Positions 34,130 to 43,743 of a stretch of 64,000 nt of DNA are shown here, piece by piece (within the stretch, counting starts at the first letter, position 1; the number at the start of each line of letters is the position of its first letter). The position numbers were made by a program, and so were the translations under genes. This DNA comes from Hymenobacter metallicola (GTDB lineage: Bacteria > Bacteroidota > Bacteroidia > Cytophagales > Hymenobacteraceae), in the NCBI RefSeq assembly GCF_004745645.1, contig NZ_SRMB01000001.1:868001-932000 (forward strand). The letters run 5' to 3'. A model generated the notes under the pieces. That model saw only the letters and a program-made list of their open reading frames with translations. It was not told the DNA's origin and made no database searches.

Positions 34130-35893
34130 ATGACCCTGAAAAACCGAATCCGGCTGAGTGTGCTCACCATGCTGCTGCTGCTGCTGATTGTGGGCGTCTA
34201 CAGCTACAACGTGCTCCACGGCCTGGACCGCCGGGCCCAGTACGTGCGCCGGGCCAATCTGCACTCCGTGGAGCTGGGCCGGCAGATGCTCTGGGCCCTG
34301 AGCGGCCTGACCCAGCAGCCGGCCCGCCCCGCAGCCCTCGAGGAGTTTCGCCGGGCTCTGACCCGGGAAGGAGCCAACATTACCGAGCCCGGCGAGGCCG
34401 AACTGGTCGATAGCCTGACCCAGAACCTGGCCGACTACCAGCGCCTGCTCGACAACGAAGCACCGCTGGCCGCCCGGCAGGCCGAACTGCTCCAGCTGCA
34501 GGCCCAAACCAACCGCCTGCTGACGATGAACCTGGCGGCCTCGGGGGCGCACGGTGAGGAAGCGGCCCGGACGGTGCGGGCGGCCAAAACCACGCTGCTG
34601 CTGATTCTGGTGCTGAGCACCGTGCTCGGCGTGAGCCTGGTGCTGCGGCTGCCCCGCATTGTGGTGCGGCCCCTGCGCCGCCTCAGCGCCGATATTGAGC
34701 TGGCCAACCCCAGCACCGGGGCCCGCCTGCCCATCGAGCGGCAGGATGAGGTCGGCCACGTGGCCCAGGCCTTCAACCGGGTGCTGGGCCAGATGCAGGA
34801 CTTGCGCACGGCCAGCCGGGCCGAGCTGCTGATGCAGCGCAACCGCATGGAAAGTATCGTGCAGGGCCTCGACGAAGGCCTGCTGCTCATCGACCAGAAC
34901 CGGCGCATCATCCTGGTGAACCCCGTGGCCAGTGAGCTGCTGGGCCAGCCCGCCGAGGCCCTCATCGGTCAGCTGGCCGCCGACGTGGCCCAGCACAACG
35001 AATTTCTGCAGAAGCTGCTGGATGCCGAAGCCACCACGCCCCCGCGCGACTCGCCCGAGCCGCCGGAGTACACCGTCACCCGTCACGGGGAAGAGGCCTA
35101 CTACCGCTTGTCGGTCAATCCTATCTTGTCCTACAACGAGCTGACGGCCCAAACTGAGTTTGTGGGCCACATTCTGTCCCTGCGCAACATCTCCGACTTC
35201 AAAAAGCTGGATCAGGTCAAATCCAACTTCCTGGCTACCGTCTCCCACGAGCTCAAAACCCCGCTGGCCAGCATCAACCTCAGCCTGAAGCTGCTCCAGG
35301 ACGAGCGTACCGACACGGCCGAGCGGCAGCGCATTGCCGGCGGCATCCGCCTCGAAACCCAGCGTCTGCTGCGTATGGTGGGCGAATTGATTGACGTTTC
35401 CCGCCTCGACGCGGGCGTGGGCATCAAGCTCAACCCCGAGCCCGTGGCCCTGGCCCTGGTCATGGACTACGCCGACGACACCATCATGGCCCAGCTCGAA
35501 GACAAGCAGCTGGAGCTGCACTACGAGTTGCCCGAAGATCTGCCCGCCGTGCGCGCCGACCTGGAGAAAACGACCTGGGTCGTCATCAACCTCATGGCCA
35601 ACGCCATTCGCTACTCGCCCCCGGGGGAGCAAATCCACATCAGCGCCGAGCAGCGCGGCGAGCTGGTGCAGGTGAGCGTGCGGGACTGCGGCCCCGGCAT
35701 TGCGCCCGAATACCACGAGCGGATCTTCAAGCGCTTCGCCCACATTCCAACCAAAGAAGGACTAAAGGGTGGCTCGGGCCTGGGCCTGAGCATCAGTCGG
35801 GAGTTTATCACCTCCCAGGGCGGCGAATTATGGGTGGAAAGCCAGCCCGGCTGCGGCAGCGTATTCCATTTCACCCTGCCGGTGATGAGCTGA
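34130..35893 (+). CDS. Membrane sensor histidine kinase with HAMP and PAS
   Basis: This 587-residue protein has two membrane helices (about 8-28 and 158-178) bracketing a helical periplasmic sensor. A HAMP domain follows, then a PAS domain (GLLLIDQNRRIILVNP), HisKA with phosphorylated His373 (VSHELKTPLAS), and HATPase_c with N, G1 and G2 boxes (NLMANAIRYS, DCGPGIA, GGSGLGLSI). It lies 12 nt after the porin-like gene and 1.2 kb after the NtrC-type regulator. It is the probable phosphodonor; sensor input is likely from the periplasm or membrane. Confidence 0.9.
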   Translation: MTLKNRIRLSVLTMLLLLLIVGVYSYNVLHGLDRRAQYVRRANLHSVELGRQMLWALSGLTQQPARPAALEEFRRALTREGANITEPGEAELVDSLTQNLADYQRLLDNEAPLAARQAELLQLQAQTNRLLTMNLAASGAHGEEAARTVRAAKTTLLLILVLSTVLGVSLVLRLPRIVVRPLRRLSADIELANPSTGARLPIERQDEVGHVAQAFNRVLGQMQDLRTASRAELLMQRNRMESIVQGLDEGLLLIDQNRRIILVNPVASELLGQPAEALIGQLAADVAQHNEFLQKLLDAEATTPPRDSPEPPEYTVTRHGEEAYYRLSVNPILSYNELTAQTEFVGHILSLRNISDFKKLDQVKSNFLATVSHELKTPLASINLSLKLLQDERTDTAERQRIAGGIRLETQRLLRMVGELIDVSRLDAGVGIKLNPEPVALALVMDYADDTIMAQLEDKQLELHYELPEDLPAVRADLEKTTWVVINLMANAIRYSPPGEQIHISAEQRGELVQVSVRDCGPGIAPEYHERIFKRFAHIPTKEGLKGGSGLGLSISREFITSQGGELWVESQPGCGSVFHFTLPVMS

Positions 35894-35933
35894 GCCGTGG
35901 CGGTGCATTACCGGTGGGAGTAGGATAGGCTGC

Positions 35934-35970
35934 AAAAAAACAGGGCGCTTCCCGCGGGAAGTGCCCTGTT
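35934..35970. terminator. Terminator between the kinase gene and the small convergent gene
   Basis: A long, nearly loop-less stem (8 bp AACAGGGC/GCCCTGTT, one G-T pair, then CTTCCC/GGGAAG) follows an A-run at 35934-35940. On the minus strand it has a T-run, so it mainly terminates the minus-strand gene, and it may work both ways. Confidence 0.75.
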
Positions 35971-36011
35971 GGCAGTGCAAATAAAGTGAAGCCGGGGCCG
36001 CCGGCACCTGC

Positions 36012-36284
36012 TTAGTTTAGCCACACGGTGTGCAGCAGCTCGAAACGGTGGGGGGCATAGGCATTATAATAGGGCGCTTCGGCCTGAAAGCCCAGGATGT
36101 GCACCAGAGCCATGCCCTCCAGGTGCGACTCGACCACCCGCACGGGGTAGACCTGTCCCTCCTCGGGCCAGTCGCCGACGTGGTTGAACGGGCGGCTGCT
36201 GGCATCGATGCAGCGGGCATAGTCCACGAATGGGGCGTGGGTGGTGGCTTCGGCCAGGGTCAGGTTAGCAACTTCGTGAGCCAT
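36012..36284 (-). CDS. Small conserved-looking protein of unknown function
   Basis: A 90-residue soluble protein without signal peptide or membrane segment: MAHEVANLTLAE... with central CIDASSRPFNHVGDWPEEGQ and a His/Tyr-rich end. I do not recognise a family. The ATG at 36284 is preferred; extension to 36377 has no support. It converges on the sensor kinase and has its own terminator. The mixed strand and helix pattern suggests a small folded domain. Confidence 0.55.
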   Translation of the reverse strand: MAHEVANLTLAEATTHAPFVDYARCIDASSRPFNHVGDWPEEGQVYPVRVVESHLEGMALVHILGFQAEAPYYNAYAPHRFELLHTVWLN

Positions 36285-36541
36285 ACAGCAAACAAATAAG
36301 GAACCACGGCGGGTCCAATGAACAAATAGCGGCCCGGAAAATGAATCATACCTGACAAGGAGGCATCGGCCGCCCAAACAACGTTTCTACGGCTGTTCGG
36401 ATTCCTAATATAGAAAATAACTTCAGCTTCCAATTGTTTCTTGGGCAAAAGCCGGGCTGCCGTTTGCGGGGCAGGCCTTACTTTGCGCACGGGCTTGCGC
36501 TGCCCCGTTTTTGCTACTTTCGTTCTTTTCAGCTTTCCTGT

Positions 36542-37087
36542 ATGGATAAAAACCAGCTTACCCGTCTCAGTAAATTTCTAAGCCTGCACCTGCGTCACCA
36601 GCCCCAGGACCTGGGGCTCACGCTGGCCGAGGGTGGCTGGGTGCAGGTGGAGGAGCTGCTGGCCGGGGCCGCCCGCCGGGGAGTGTCCATCAGCCGGGCC
36701 GAACTAGAGCAGGTAGTGACGGGCAACGACAAGCAGCGGTTTGCCTTCGACGAAACCGGTACCCGGATTCGCGCCCAGCAGGGGCACAGCGTAGAGGTAG
36801 ATCTGCAACTCCCGCCGGCCTCGCCGCCGGCGGTACTTTTTCATGGCACCGTGGCGGCGGCCTTGCCCGGTATCCACCAGCAGGGGCTGCAGAAAATGCA
36901 GCGCCACCACGTGCATCTGTCGGCCCAGGAGCACACCGCCCAGCGCGTGGGGCAGCGGCGCGGGCAGCCCATCCTGCTGGCCATCGATGCCGCCGCCATG
37001 CAGCAGGCCGGGTTTGTCTTCTACGAGTCCGGCAACGGAGTCTGGCTTACCGACCAAGTGCCGCCCCAGTATCTGCGGCAACTGTAG
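36542..37087 (+). CDS. kptA: RNA 2'-phosphotransferase KptA/Tpt1
   Basis: The 181-residue protein has the family's N-terminal winged-helix (LSKFLSLHLRHQPQDLGL, with catalytic Arg18 and His19) and the ADP-ribosyltransferase-like C-terminal part (RIRAQQGHS, LFHGT, RHHVHLS, GQPILLAID). KptA uses NAD+ to remove an internal 2'-phosphate from RNA, the scar left by fungal/plant-style tRNA ligation, releasing ADP-ribose 1'',2''-cyclic phosphate. Bacterial roles are not settled; repair of ligated RNA or an ADP-ribosylation function has been proposed. It is tail-to-tail with a RES toxin 3 nt away. Confidence 0.93.
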   Translation: MDKNQLTRLSKFLSLHLRHQPQDLGLTLAEGGWVQVEELLAGAARRGVSISRAELEQVVTGNDKQRFAFDETGTRIRAQQGHSVEVDLQLPPASPPAVLFHGTVAAALPGIHQQGLQKMQRHHVHLSAQEHTAQRVGQRRGQPILLAIDAAAMQQAGFVFYESGNGVWLTDQVPPQYLRQL

Positions 37088-37090
37088 GGG

Positions 37091-37558
37091 CTATGTAGAA
37101 CCCAGATCCGGCTTTAGGCGACTATCAAACGGGTGGGGTTCCAACGAGACGACCCGCAGCTGGCCGTGGGCCGGGTGCAGGGGGTTGAGCAGGTAGTTCC
37201 ACTCGGTAGGAGCGTGGGCCGAAGGTACCTTCATGATCCAGAAGGCGGCTTCCTCCATCCAGGCCCGGGTCAGTTGGGCCAGCTCCAGCGGATAGGGGAG
37301 TTGCTGCCAGTTCGGCGGTAGCTGGTCCGGGTCCACTTGCTTTAGGGGCGTTTCGTCGGGCACTTCCAGGGTCAGGGCAAAGTAGTTGCGGGGCAGGGAA
37401 GGCGAGTTGGCCAGTACTTCGAGCTTCGCCAGCGACAAATGCTCGGAAGTATACAGAATCTGGGTGCCTTTCTCGTGCCAGCGGCCCGAGTAATACAAGC
37501 CGCCCTGGCCCGTGGTATCTTGAATGTAGGGGTGTTTTCCGAGCCGATACAGGCGCAT
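37091..37558 (-). CDS. RES-domain toxin (NAD+-depleting)
   Basis: This 155-residue protein is a single RES domain: start MRLYRLGK, then GGLYYSGRWHEKG, YTSEHLSLAKLEVLANSP, and a late PTEWNYLLNPLHP. RES toxins degrade NAD+ by phosphorolysis or hydrolysis and share an ADP-ribosyltransferase-like fold. It is encoded downstream of its Xre-type antitoxin with a 90-nt gap. I choose the ATG at 37558, because the upstream in-frame codon at 37624 adds an implausible extension and the family normally begins MxLYRL. The gene end is 3 nt from the kptA stop. Confidence 0.85.
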   Translation of the reverse strand: MRLYRLGKHPYIQDTTGQGGLYYSGRWHEKGTQILYTSEHLSLAKLEVLANSPSLPRNYFALTLEVPDETPLKQVDPDQLPPNWQQLPYPLELAQLTRAWMEEAAFWIMKVPSAHAPTEWNYLLNPLHPAHGQLRVVSLEPHPFDSRLKPDLGST

Positions 37559-37648
37559 AAAAAGTAAAGTCAGGGGAAAGCAGGAGGGAAGTACCTGCGC
37601 TACGGGGGCGGAGCGCCAAAGCACCGGTTGCCCGGGAACGGGAATACT

Positions 37649-38101
37649 TTAGGAGTAAATGCCGTACTCGATGCGGCCCAGGATTTCGCGCACCTGCTCC
37701 CGGCCAATGGCCGAAGAAAGCAGCTCTTTGGGCCGCACGCCGCCCAGGGCCGGGTTGGCCGTTTCCAGCCAGTGGTGAAAGTCATCCTGGTCCTCAAACA
37801 CTTCCAAGCCTTTAGCCAGCACGGCCGAGAGCTGAATGGTTTTCTCGGCCTCGTCCAGAGTCAGGGCCCGTTTGGCCTGCTCGCGCCGGGCCAGGGTGCT
37901 TTCCGATACGCCCAGCACCACGCTGATTTCCTTGTTGGAGAAGCCCAGGCGCTGCTGCAGGGCCCGCAAGGCCTGTACCGACAACCCTTTCAGGGCCACG
38001 GCCAGCAAATCCAGCTCGTTGTGGACCAGCTGCGGAATGACCGCGCCACCGCCCATCAGATCAACCATGGTGGCCACGGGAGTTTTACGCATCATTGTCA
38101 T
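37649..38101 (-). CDS. Xre/MbcA-type antitoxin of a RES toxin
   Basis: A 150-residue protein with an Xre-like helix-turn-helix (LGFSNKEISVVLGVSESTLARRE) followed by a DUF2384 toxin-binding domain (EVFEDQDDFHHWLETANPALGGVRPKELL). This is the normal layout of ParS/Xre antitoxins of RES-Xre modules, which also repress their own promoter. It is the first gene of the pair; no dyad could be identified with confidence at its promoter. Confidence 0.85.
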   Translation of the reverse strand: MTMMRKTPVATMVDLMGGGAVIPQLVHNELDLLAVALKGLSVQALRALQQRLGFSNKEISVVLGVSESTLARREQAKRALTLDEAEKTIQLSAVLAKGLEVFEDQDDFHHWLETANPALGGVRPKELLSSAIGREQVREILGRIEYGIYS

Positions 38102-38254
38102 TTGCTTGTTTTTTAATCGTCATTTGAAGGCAATATACGCAAGAACTACCTACCAAGGCTAAAAATTCCGCGGCGACCACCTAGCCCGCCGGGCCAGCTG
38201 GATTGAACTCACTAATTTGCCGCCTCATTTTTCACTGCGCCAGCTTCCCTTGCC

Positions 38255-38611
38255 ATGACCCAGCCCGGGCTTTTTCCGGTCAGCTCCTCGAATGCTGAGC
38301 ACTACCCCTGGGGCGACGGCTGCGACGGCTGGCACCTGGTCCGTACGCCGGCCCTGAGCATTATTCAGGAGCGCATGCCCGTCGGGGCGGCCGAGGTAAT
38401 GCACTACCACCAGCGCGCCCACCAGTTCTTTTTCGTGCTCTCGGGCGAGGCGACGCTGGAAGTACACGGGGTTATTCACCGTTTGCAGGCCCACCAGGGC
38501 CTGGAAGTGCCGCCGCTTTCCCCGCACCAGTTGCGCAACGAGTCGGCGCACGAACTTCTTTTCACCGTTACGTCCCAGCCGCCCAGCCACGGCGACCGAA
38601 TCCTTGTCTAA
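38255..38611 (+). CDS. Cupin-domain protein
   Basis: A 118-residue single-domain cupin: metal motif 1 MHYHQRAHQFFFVLSGEATLE and motif 2 PPLSPHQLRNES. Cupins of this size bind a metal ion and a small ligand and may be enzymes (dioxygenases, isomerases) or sensors. The neighbour 7 nt downstream is an HD hydrolase, so the two are probably co-transcribed. The specific role is unknown. Confidence 0.85.
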   Translation: MTQPGLFPVSSSNAEHYPWGDGCDGWHLVRTPALSIIQERMPVGAAEVMHYHQRAHQFFFVLSGEATLEVHGVIHRLQAHQGLEVPPLSPHQLRNESAHELLFTVTSQPPSHGDRILV

Positions 38612-38618
38612 CGAATCC

Positions 38619-39314
38619 ATGTCCGTACCTCCGCTTAGCGCCGAACAGATCATTACCCAAACCGCCGACTTCGTCCGCGACAAATTCCTGGGCGAGGGCT
38701 CGGGCCACGATTGGGAGCATATCCGCCGGGTGTGGCACACCAGCCGGGCGTTGGCGACTACCGTGCCCGCTGCCGACCAGCTGGTCACGGAACTGGCCGC
38801 CCTGCTGCACGACGTGGCCGACTGGAAATTCCACGCCGGCGACGAGGAAGCCGGCCCGCGCGCCGCCCGGGCCTGGCTCACGGGCCTGCACGTCGGGGAA
38901 GCTGTTATTGAGCGGGTGGAGACCATTATTCGCGAGATTTCCTTTAAGGGCCTGGGCGTGCCCACGCCCATGAGTACGCCGGAAGGAGAGGTGGTGCAGG
39001 ATGCCGACCGCCTCGATGCCATTGGGGCCATCGGGGTAGCCCGGGCTTTTGCCTACGGTGGTCATAAGGGCCGGCCCCTGCACGACCCCAGCGTGGCGCC
39101 CATCGTGCACGACTCGTTCGAGAGCTATAAAAAGAACACGGCGCCCACGCTAAATCACTTCTACGAGAAGCTGCTGCACCTGCGCGAGCGGCTGCACACG
39201 CCCGCCGCGCAGCGCATTGCCCAGGAGCGCCACCAGTTTCTGGAAACCTTCCTGGCCCAGTTTCTGCGCGAATGGGAAGGAGAGGACCTAGTGGCCTTGA
39301 ACACCCCGGCGTAA
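38619..39314 (+). CDS. HD-domain phosphohydrolase
   Basis: This 231-residue protein has the HD metal signature in order: HDWEHIRRVW, LLHDVADWKF, and DADRLDAIGAIGVARAF. It resembles the YedJ-like HD hydrolases. Such enzymes hydrolyse phosphate esters of nucleotides or similar compounds. I start at the ATG at 38619; a TTG at 38604 overlaps the cupin stop and is less likely. It is coupled to the cupin gene and followed 16 nt later by a small lipoprotein gene. Confidence 0.87.
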   Translation: MSVPPLSAEQIITQTADFVRDKFLGEGSGHDWEHIRRVWHTSRALATTVPAADQLVTELAALLHDVADWKFHAGDEEAGPRAARAWLTGLHVGEAVIERVETIIREISFKGLGVPTPMSTPEGEVVQDADRLDAIGAIGVARAFAYGGHKGRPLHDPSVAPIVHDSFESYKKNTAPTLNHFYEKLLHLRERLHTPAAQRIAQERHQFLETFLAQFLREWEGEDLVALNTPA

Positions 39315-39330
39315 CGTCTACCTTTACGCC

Positions 39331-39573
39331 ATGAAATTTCGCCTGTTTGCCCTGCGGTTCTTGGTGCCGCTTTTACTGTTTCTGACGGCCGCTTCCTGCC
39401 GCACCTGTCCTATGGCATCCTGCCACACCCGCAAGGTGCATTTCCACAACGGCAACCGCTACCGGGGCCAGCCGCTGTGGAAAAAACAGAACCCCGCCGT
39501 GGGGGAAAAAATCAAGACCTACAATCCCAAAGCTGGTCAGCACAAAGCCGACAAGAGCAAGCCAAAAGAGTAG
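39331..39573 (+). CDS. Small basic lipoprotein
   Basis: An 80-residue protein with a hydrophobic signal ending in lipobox-like TAASC (residue ~23), followed by a Cys/His segment CPMASCHTRKVHFH and a Lys-rich tail. It is last in the cupin-HD series. No family is recognised; similar small lipoproteins are common in the group. Real coding status is supported by the signal peptide and the tight spacing. Confidence 0.6.
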   Translation: MKFRLFALRFLVPLLLFLTAASCRTCPMASCHTRKVHFHNGNRYRGQPLWKKQNPAVGEKIKTYNPKAGQHKADKSKPKE

Positions 39574-39603
39574 GCTGGATTAGGCAAAACGGGCCTTTTT
39601 TCG

Positions 39604-39610
39604 TATCTTG
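39604..39610 (+). promoter_or_regulatory. Weak -7 element upstream of gyrA
   Basis: TATCTTG at 39604-39610, one T short of TAnnTTTG, is preceded by a T-run and lies 77 nt before the gyrA ATG. Tentative. Confidence 0.3.
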
Positions 39611-39686
39611 CGGGCTTCTCGCAGTACTCATTCACTGGTGCCGACAGCCCCGCTTTCCAGGGGCCTAGGCCGACTTAGATTTCCCT

Positions 39687-42269
39687 ATGGCGGAAGGCGA
39701 AAAGATCATTCCGATTAACATTGAAGACGAGATGCGTGGCGCCTACATCGATTACTCGATGTCGGTCATCATCTCCCGGGCCCTGCCCGACGTGCGCGAC
39801 GGCCTGAAGCCCGTGCACCGCCGCGTGCTCTACGGTATGTCGGAGCTGGGCGTATCCTACAACAAAGCCTATAAGAAAAGTGCCCGTATCGTGGGAGAGG
39901 TACTCGGTAAGTACCACCCCCACGGCGACTCCTCGGTCTACGATACGATGGTGCGTATGGCCCAGGACTGGAGCCTGCGCTACCCGCTCGTCGACGGGCA
40001 GGGGAACTTCGGCTCTATCGACGGCGACTCGCCGGCGGCCATGCGTTACACGGAAGCCCGCCTCAAGCGCCTCTCCGACGAAATGTTGGGCGACCTGGAC
40101 AAGGACACCGTTGATTTCCAGCCCAACTTCGATGACTCGCTGGAAGAGCCCAGCGTGATGCCCTCGAAGTTCCCCAATCTGCTGGTCAACGGTACGACGG
40201 GTATTGCCGTGGGCATGGCCACCAACATGCCGCCTCACAACCTGACCGAAACCGTCAGCGGCATCATTGCCTACCTCGATAACCCCGAGATTACCATCGC
40301 CGAGCTGATGGAGCACGTTGTGGCTCCCGACTTCCCGACCGGTGGTACCATCTACGGCTACGAAGGGGTAAAGCAGGCCTTCGAAACCGGCCGGGGCCGC
40401 ATCGTGATGCGGGCCAAAGCCCACTTCGAAACCCTGCCCAGCGGCAAGGAGCAGATCATCATCACCGAAATTCCCTACATGGTGAACAAGGCTTCGATGA
40501 TCGAGAAAACGGCCGCGTTGATCAACGAGAAGAAGATCGAAGGCATCTCGGACCTGCGCGACGAGTCCGACCGCGACGGTCTGCGCATCGTCTACGACCT
40601 GAAGCGCGACGCCATGCCCAACGTGGTGCTCAACCAGCTCTACCGCTACACCCAGCTGCAGTCTTCGTTCGGCGTCAACAACGTGTGCTTGGTCAAAGGC
40701 CGCCCGATGACGCTCAACCTCAAGGAGCTGATTCACTACTTCGTCGAGCACCGCGCCGACGTCGTGGTGCGCCGCACCCGCTACGAACTGGCCGAAGCCC
40801 AGAAGCGCGCCCACATCCTGGAAGGCCTGCTCATTGCCCTCGACCACCTCGATGAGGTAATTGCCCTGATCCGCGCCTCCCGCGACGGCGACGTGGCCCG
40901 GGCCCAGCTTATCGAGCGGTTTGCCCTGAGCGAGATTCAGGCCCGCGCCATTCTGGACATGCGTCTGCAGCGCCTCACCGGCTTGGAGCGCGACAAGATC
41001 GTGGCCGAATACGAGGAGCTGATGCGTCTGATTGACCACCTCAAAGCCGTGCTGGCTTCCGAGGTGCTGCAGCGCCAGATCATCAAGGACGAGCTGATCG
41101 ACATCCGGGAGCGGTACGGCGATAAGCGCCGCACGGCCATCGAGTACGCCGGCGGCGACTTCTCGATGGAAGATATGATTGCCGACGAGAGCATGGTGAT
41201 TACCATCTCCCGCGAAGGCTATATCAAGCGCACCGCCCTCGACGAGTACCGTACCCAAGGGCGCGGTGGCGTAGGGGCCCGCGGCGCGGCTTCCAAGCAG
41301 GACGACTTTACCGAGCACCTGTTTGTGGCCACCACCCACGAGTACCTGCTCTTCTTCACCGAGCTGGGCCGCGTGTTCTGGCTGAAAGTGTACGAAGTGC
41401 CGGAAGGAGGGAAGAACGCCAAAGGCCGGCCGATTCAGAACCTCATCGAGATTCCCCGCGAAGACTCGGTACGCTCCGTGCTGAACGTGCGTGGTCTGCG
41501 CGACCCGGACTACCTGGAAAACACTTTCCTGATGTTCTGCACCGAGCAGGGTACCGTGAAAAAGACTCCGCTGGAAGCTTACTCACGGCCCCGCACGGCC
41601 GGTATCAACGCCATTACCATCAACGAGGGCGACCGGCTGCTCGACGTGCAGCTCACTACGGGCAGCAGCGAGATTGTCGTGGCCCTGCGTTCGGGGCGGG
41701 CGGTGCGCTTCCCCGAGGAGAAGGTTCGCTCCATGGGCCGTAACGCCGCTGGGGTACGGGGCATCAGCCTGGCCGATGAAAACGACCGGGTAGTGGGCAT
41801 GGTCTGCATTTCGGACCCCACGTCGCAGGAACTGCTCGTCGTGTCGGAGAACGGCTACGGCAAGCGCAGCTCCCTGGACGAGTACCGCGTCACCAACCGG
41901 GGCGGGAAGGGCGTCCGGGCCATGAAGATTACCGACAAAACCGGGGCGCTGGTGGCCATCAAGGACGTGCAGGACTCGGATGATCTGATGATTATCAACA
42001 AGTCCGGCATCACCATCCGTCTGCGAATGAGCGACTTGCGCACCATTGGCCGGGCTACGCAGGGCGTGCGTCTACTGAAAATCAGTGCTGGCGACGAAAT
42101 TTCGTCGGTAGCGAAGGTGGCTTCCGACGATAAGGAGTCGGAGGTACTGGACGGCGACGCTGGTGACAACGGCAGCCCGGATACGGCAGGGGATGCGTCT
42201 TTGGAAACCTCGCTGGCCTCTGATGATGTAGCCGCGCTGACGGATCCGGATGCGTTGAGCGCAAACTAA
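39687..42269 (+). CDS. gyrA: DNA gyrase subunit A
   Basis: The 860-residue protein has the full breakage-rejoining domain with catalytic Tyr121 ([10 protein letters not shown]) and a six-bladed C-terminal wrapping domain. The quinolone region reads [19 protein letters not shown] with Ser at the position equivalent to E. coli Ser83 and Asp at Asp87, the wild-type form. The GyrA box is degenerate (QGRGGVG). It stands alone between a lipoprotein gene and a TPR gene and is followed by a strong terminator. The acidic C-terminal tail is variable in the family. Confidence 0.97.
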   Translation: MAEGEKIIPINIEDEMRGAYIDYSMSVIISRALPDVRDGLKPVHRRVLYGMSELGVSYNKAYKKSARIVGEVLGKYHPHGDSSVYDTMVRMAQDWSLRYPLVDGQGNFGSIDGDSPAAMRYTEARLKRLSDEMLGDLDKDTVDFQPNFDDSLEEPSVMPSKFPNLLVNGTTGIAVGMATNMPPHNLTETVSGIIAYLDNPEITIAELMEHVVAPDFPTGGTIYGYEGVKQAFETGRGRIVMRAKAHFETLPSGKEQIIITEIPYMVNKASMIEKTAALINEKKIEGISDLRDESDRDGLRIVYDLKRDAMPNVVLNQLYRYTQLQSSFGVNNVCLVKGRPMTLNLKELIHYFVEHRADVVVRRTRYELAEAQKRAHILEGLLIALDHLDEVIALIRASRDGDVARAQLIERFALSEIQARAILDMRLQRLTGLERDKIVAEYEELMRLIDHLKAVLASEVLQRQIIKDELIDIRERYGDKRRTAIEYAGGDFSMEDMIADESMVITISREGYIKRTALDEYRTQGRGGVGARGAASKQDDFTEHLFVATTHEYLLFFTELGRVFWLKVYEVPEGGKNAKGRPIQNLIEIPREDSVRSVLNVRGLRDPDYLENTFLMFCTEQGTVKKTPLEAYSRPRTAGINAITINEGDRLLDVQLTTGSSEIVVALRSGRAVRFPEEKVRSMGRNAAGVRGISLADENDRVVGMVCISDPTSQELLVVSENGYGKRSSLDEYRVTNRGGKGVRAMKITDKTGALVAIKDVQDSDDLMIINKSGITIRLRMSDLRTIGRATQGVRLLKISAGDEISSVAKVASDDKESEVLDGDAGDNGSPDTAGDASLETSLASDDVAALTDPDALSAN

Positions 42270-42275
42270 GTTTCC

Positions 42276-42347
42276 AAAAGGCTTGCGTACTTTCGGGCAC
42301 GGTATTCGTTTTTGGATGCCTAGCCGGAAAGTACGCAAGCCTTTTTT
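42276..42347 (+). terminator. Strong rho-independent terminator of gyrA
   Basis: A perfect 19-bp stem pairs 42276-42294 with 42327-42345 around a 32-nt loop and ends in six T (42342-42347), 6 nt after the gyrA stop. The loop is unusually long for a simple terminator. Confidence 0.9.
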
Positions 42348-42440
42348 CTTTCCCATTGGCAAGCTGAACCAAGTGTTTGCTCCGGTGGTTTCTTTTCCAA
42401 TTCCTTCCACTCATCCATCCTTATTCTTCAGCACAAACCC

Positions 42441-43580
42441 ATGAAGAAGATTTTTCTGACGCTTGTAGCCGCGGCGGCGCTGCACACAGCCTCGGCCCAA
42501 AACTCGGCCGTCACCAATGCCATTCTAAACCAGCGCAGTGGCTTGCTCGACAAAGCGCAGGCTGATATTGACAAAGCCATTGTCAACGAGAAAACCTCCG
42601 GCAAGGCCAAAACTTGGTATACCCGGGGCGAGATTTACGAGCAGATGACGGCTAGCCCCATTTATGGCAAGAACCTCAAGGCTGGCGAAGGCACCAAAGT
42701 AGCCTTTGAATCTTACAACAAGGCCGTTGAGCTCGACGGTAAAACGGGCGAATTCGGTAAGTTAGCCGTGGCCAAGCTTGATAACTTGTACGGTATGGCT
42801 CTGAATGCCGGGGTAGAAAGCTACAACGGCAAGAACTACGACGCGGCCCTGGAATCGTATCGGATGGCTCAGCAAATCCGGCCCCAGGACACGACGGCGT
42901 TTCTGTATGCTGCTTACGCGGCCGAAGCCAAGCAGGATTTCCCGGCGGCCAAGGACACGTATAACAAGCTGTTGGCAATGAACTACAAGTCGCCAGCTTT
43001 GTACGGCCGGATGCTGCAGATTGCGCGCCAGGAAAAAAATGAGGCTGAGGCGATGAAAGTCGTGCAGCAGGCCCTGGCCGCATATCCTAATAATAAAGCC
43101 TTCATGCTGGAAGAGCTGAACATGTACCTCAGCTCGGGCCGGGGCCAGGAAGCCATCGGCAAGCTGGAAAAAGCCATTGCGGCCGATCCAACGAATGCCA
43201 ACTTGTATGCCGTACTCGGGTCGTTGTATGATCAGAGCAAGCAGTCGGATAAAGCCTTGGCTGCTTACAAGAAAGCCGTGGAAGCTGATCCGAACAATTT
43301 CGACGCGCAGTTCAACCTAGGCGTGTACAACTACAACAAGGCGGCTGATCTGTTTACCAAAGCCAGCAAGATGGATTTGGCCACGTATCAGAAGTCGGGT
43401 AAGAAGTTCGAAGCTGATGGCAAGAAGTACTTCCAGGAATCACTGCCTTACTTTGAGAAGGCCCTGCAGTTGCAGCCGAATGACAAGGCTGTGATTTCGT
43501 CCTTGCAGAAGGTGTATGTTCGCTTGGGGCGTACAGCCGATGCGGAGAAGATGAACGCGAAGCTGCAGGCGCAGAAATAG
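42441..43580 (+). CDS. Secreted TPR-repeat protein
   Basis: This 379-residue protein has a signal peptide (KKIFLTLVAAAALHTASAQ) and six or more TPR-like units, for example YNGKNYDAALESYRMAQQIRP, AYPNNKAFMLEELNM and YDQSKQSDKALAAYKKAVEADP. TPR proteins serve as scaffolds for protein contacts; in Bacteroidota such periplasmic proteins often support envelope assembly. It lies 171 nt after gyrA and ends at a double hairpin. Specific partners are unknown. Confidence 0.85.
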   Translation: MKKIFLTLVAAAALHTASAQNSAVTNAILNQRSGLLDKAQADIDKAIVNEKTSGKAKTWYTRGEIYEQMTASPIYGKNLKAGEGTKVAFESYNKAVELDGKTGEFGKLAVAKLDNLYGMALNAGVESYNGKNYDAALESYRMAQQIRPQDTTAFLYAAYAAEAKQDFPAAKDTYNKLLAMNYKSPALYGRMLQIARQEKNEAEAMKVVQQALAAYPNNKAFMLEELNMYLSSGRGQEAIGKLEKAIAADPTNANLYAVLGSLYDQSKQSDKALAAYKKAVEADPNNFDAQFNLGVYNYNKAADLFTKASKMDLATYQKSGKKFEADGKKYFQESLPYFEKALQLQPNDKAVISSLQKVYVRLGRTADAEKMNAKLQAQK

Positions 43581-43586
43581 TTTTGG

Positions 43587-43647
43587 CCCTGCCAGTATAT
43601 GGCAGGGGATAGTGAAATGCGCCCGGAACACATCCGGGCGCATTTTT
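43587..43647 (+). terminator. Double hairpin terminator after the TPR gene
   Basis: A first 8-bp stem (43587-43594 with 43600-43607) is followed by a 13-bp perfect stem (43615-43627 with 43633-43645) with a 5-nt loop and a T-run to 43647. Confidence 0.88.
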
Positions 43648-43743
43648 AAAAACATTACTTAACATAATATAAATTATAAGACAAAGCAGCATGGGTAAAA
43701 TCAGTAAGGTATTCCCGTATTGCTCGTAGGTTTTGGTAGCCTA

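Noticed and set aside
39687..42269. Quinolone-resistance substitutions in gyrA
   Set aside because: The region reads GDSSVYD with Ser and Asp at the two key positions, the wild-type state.
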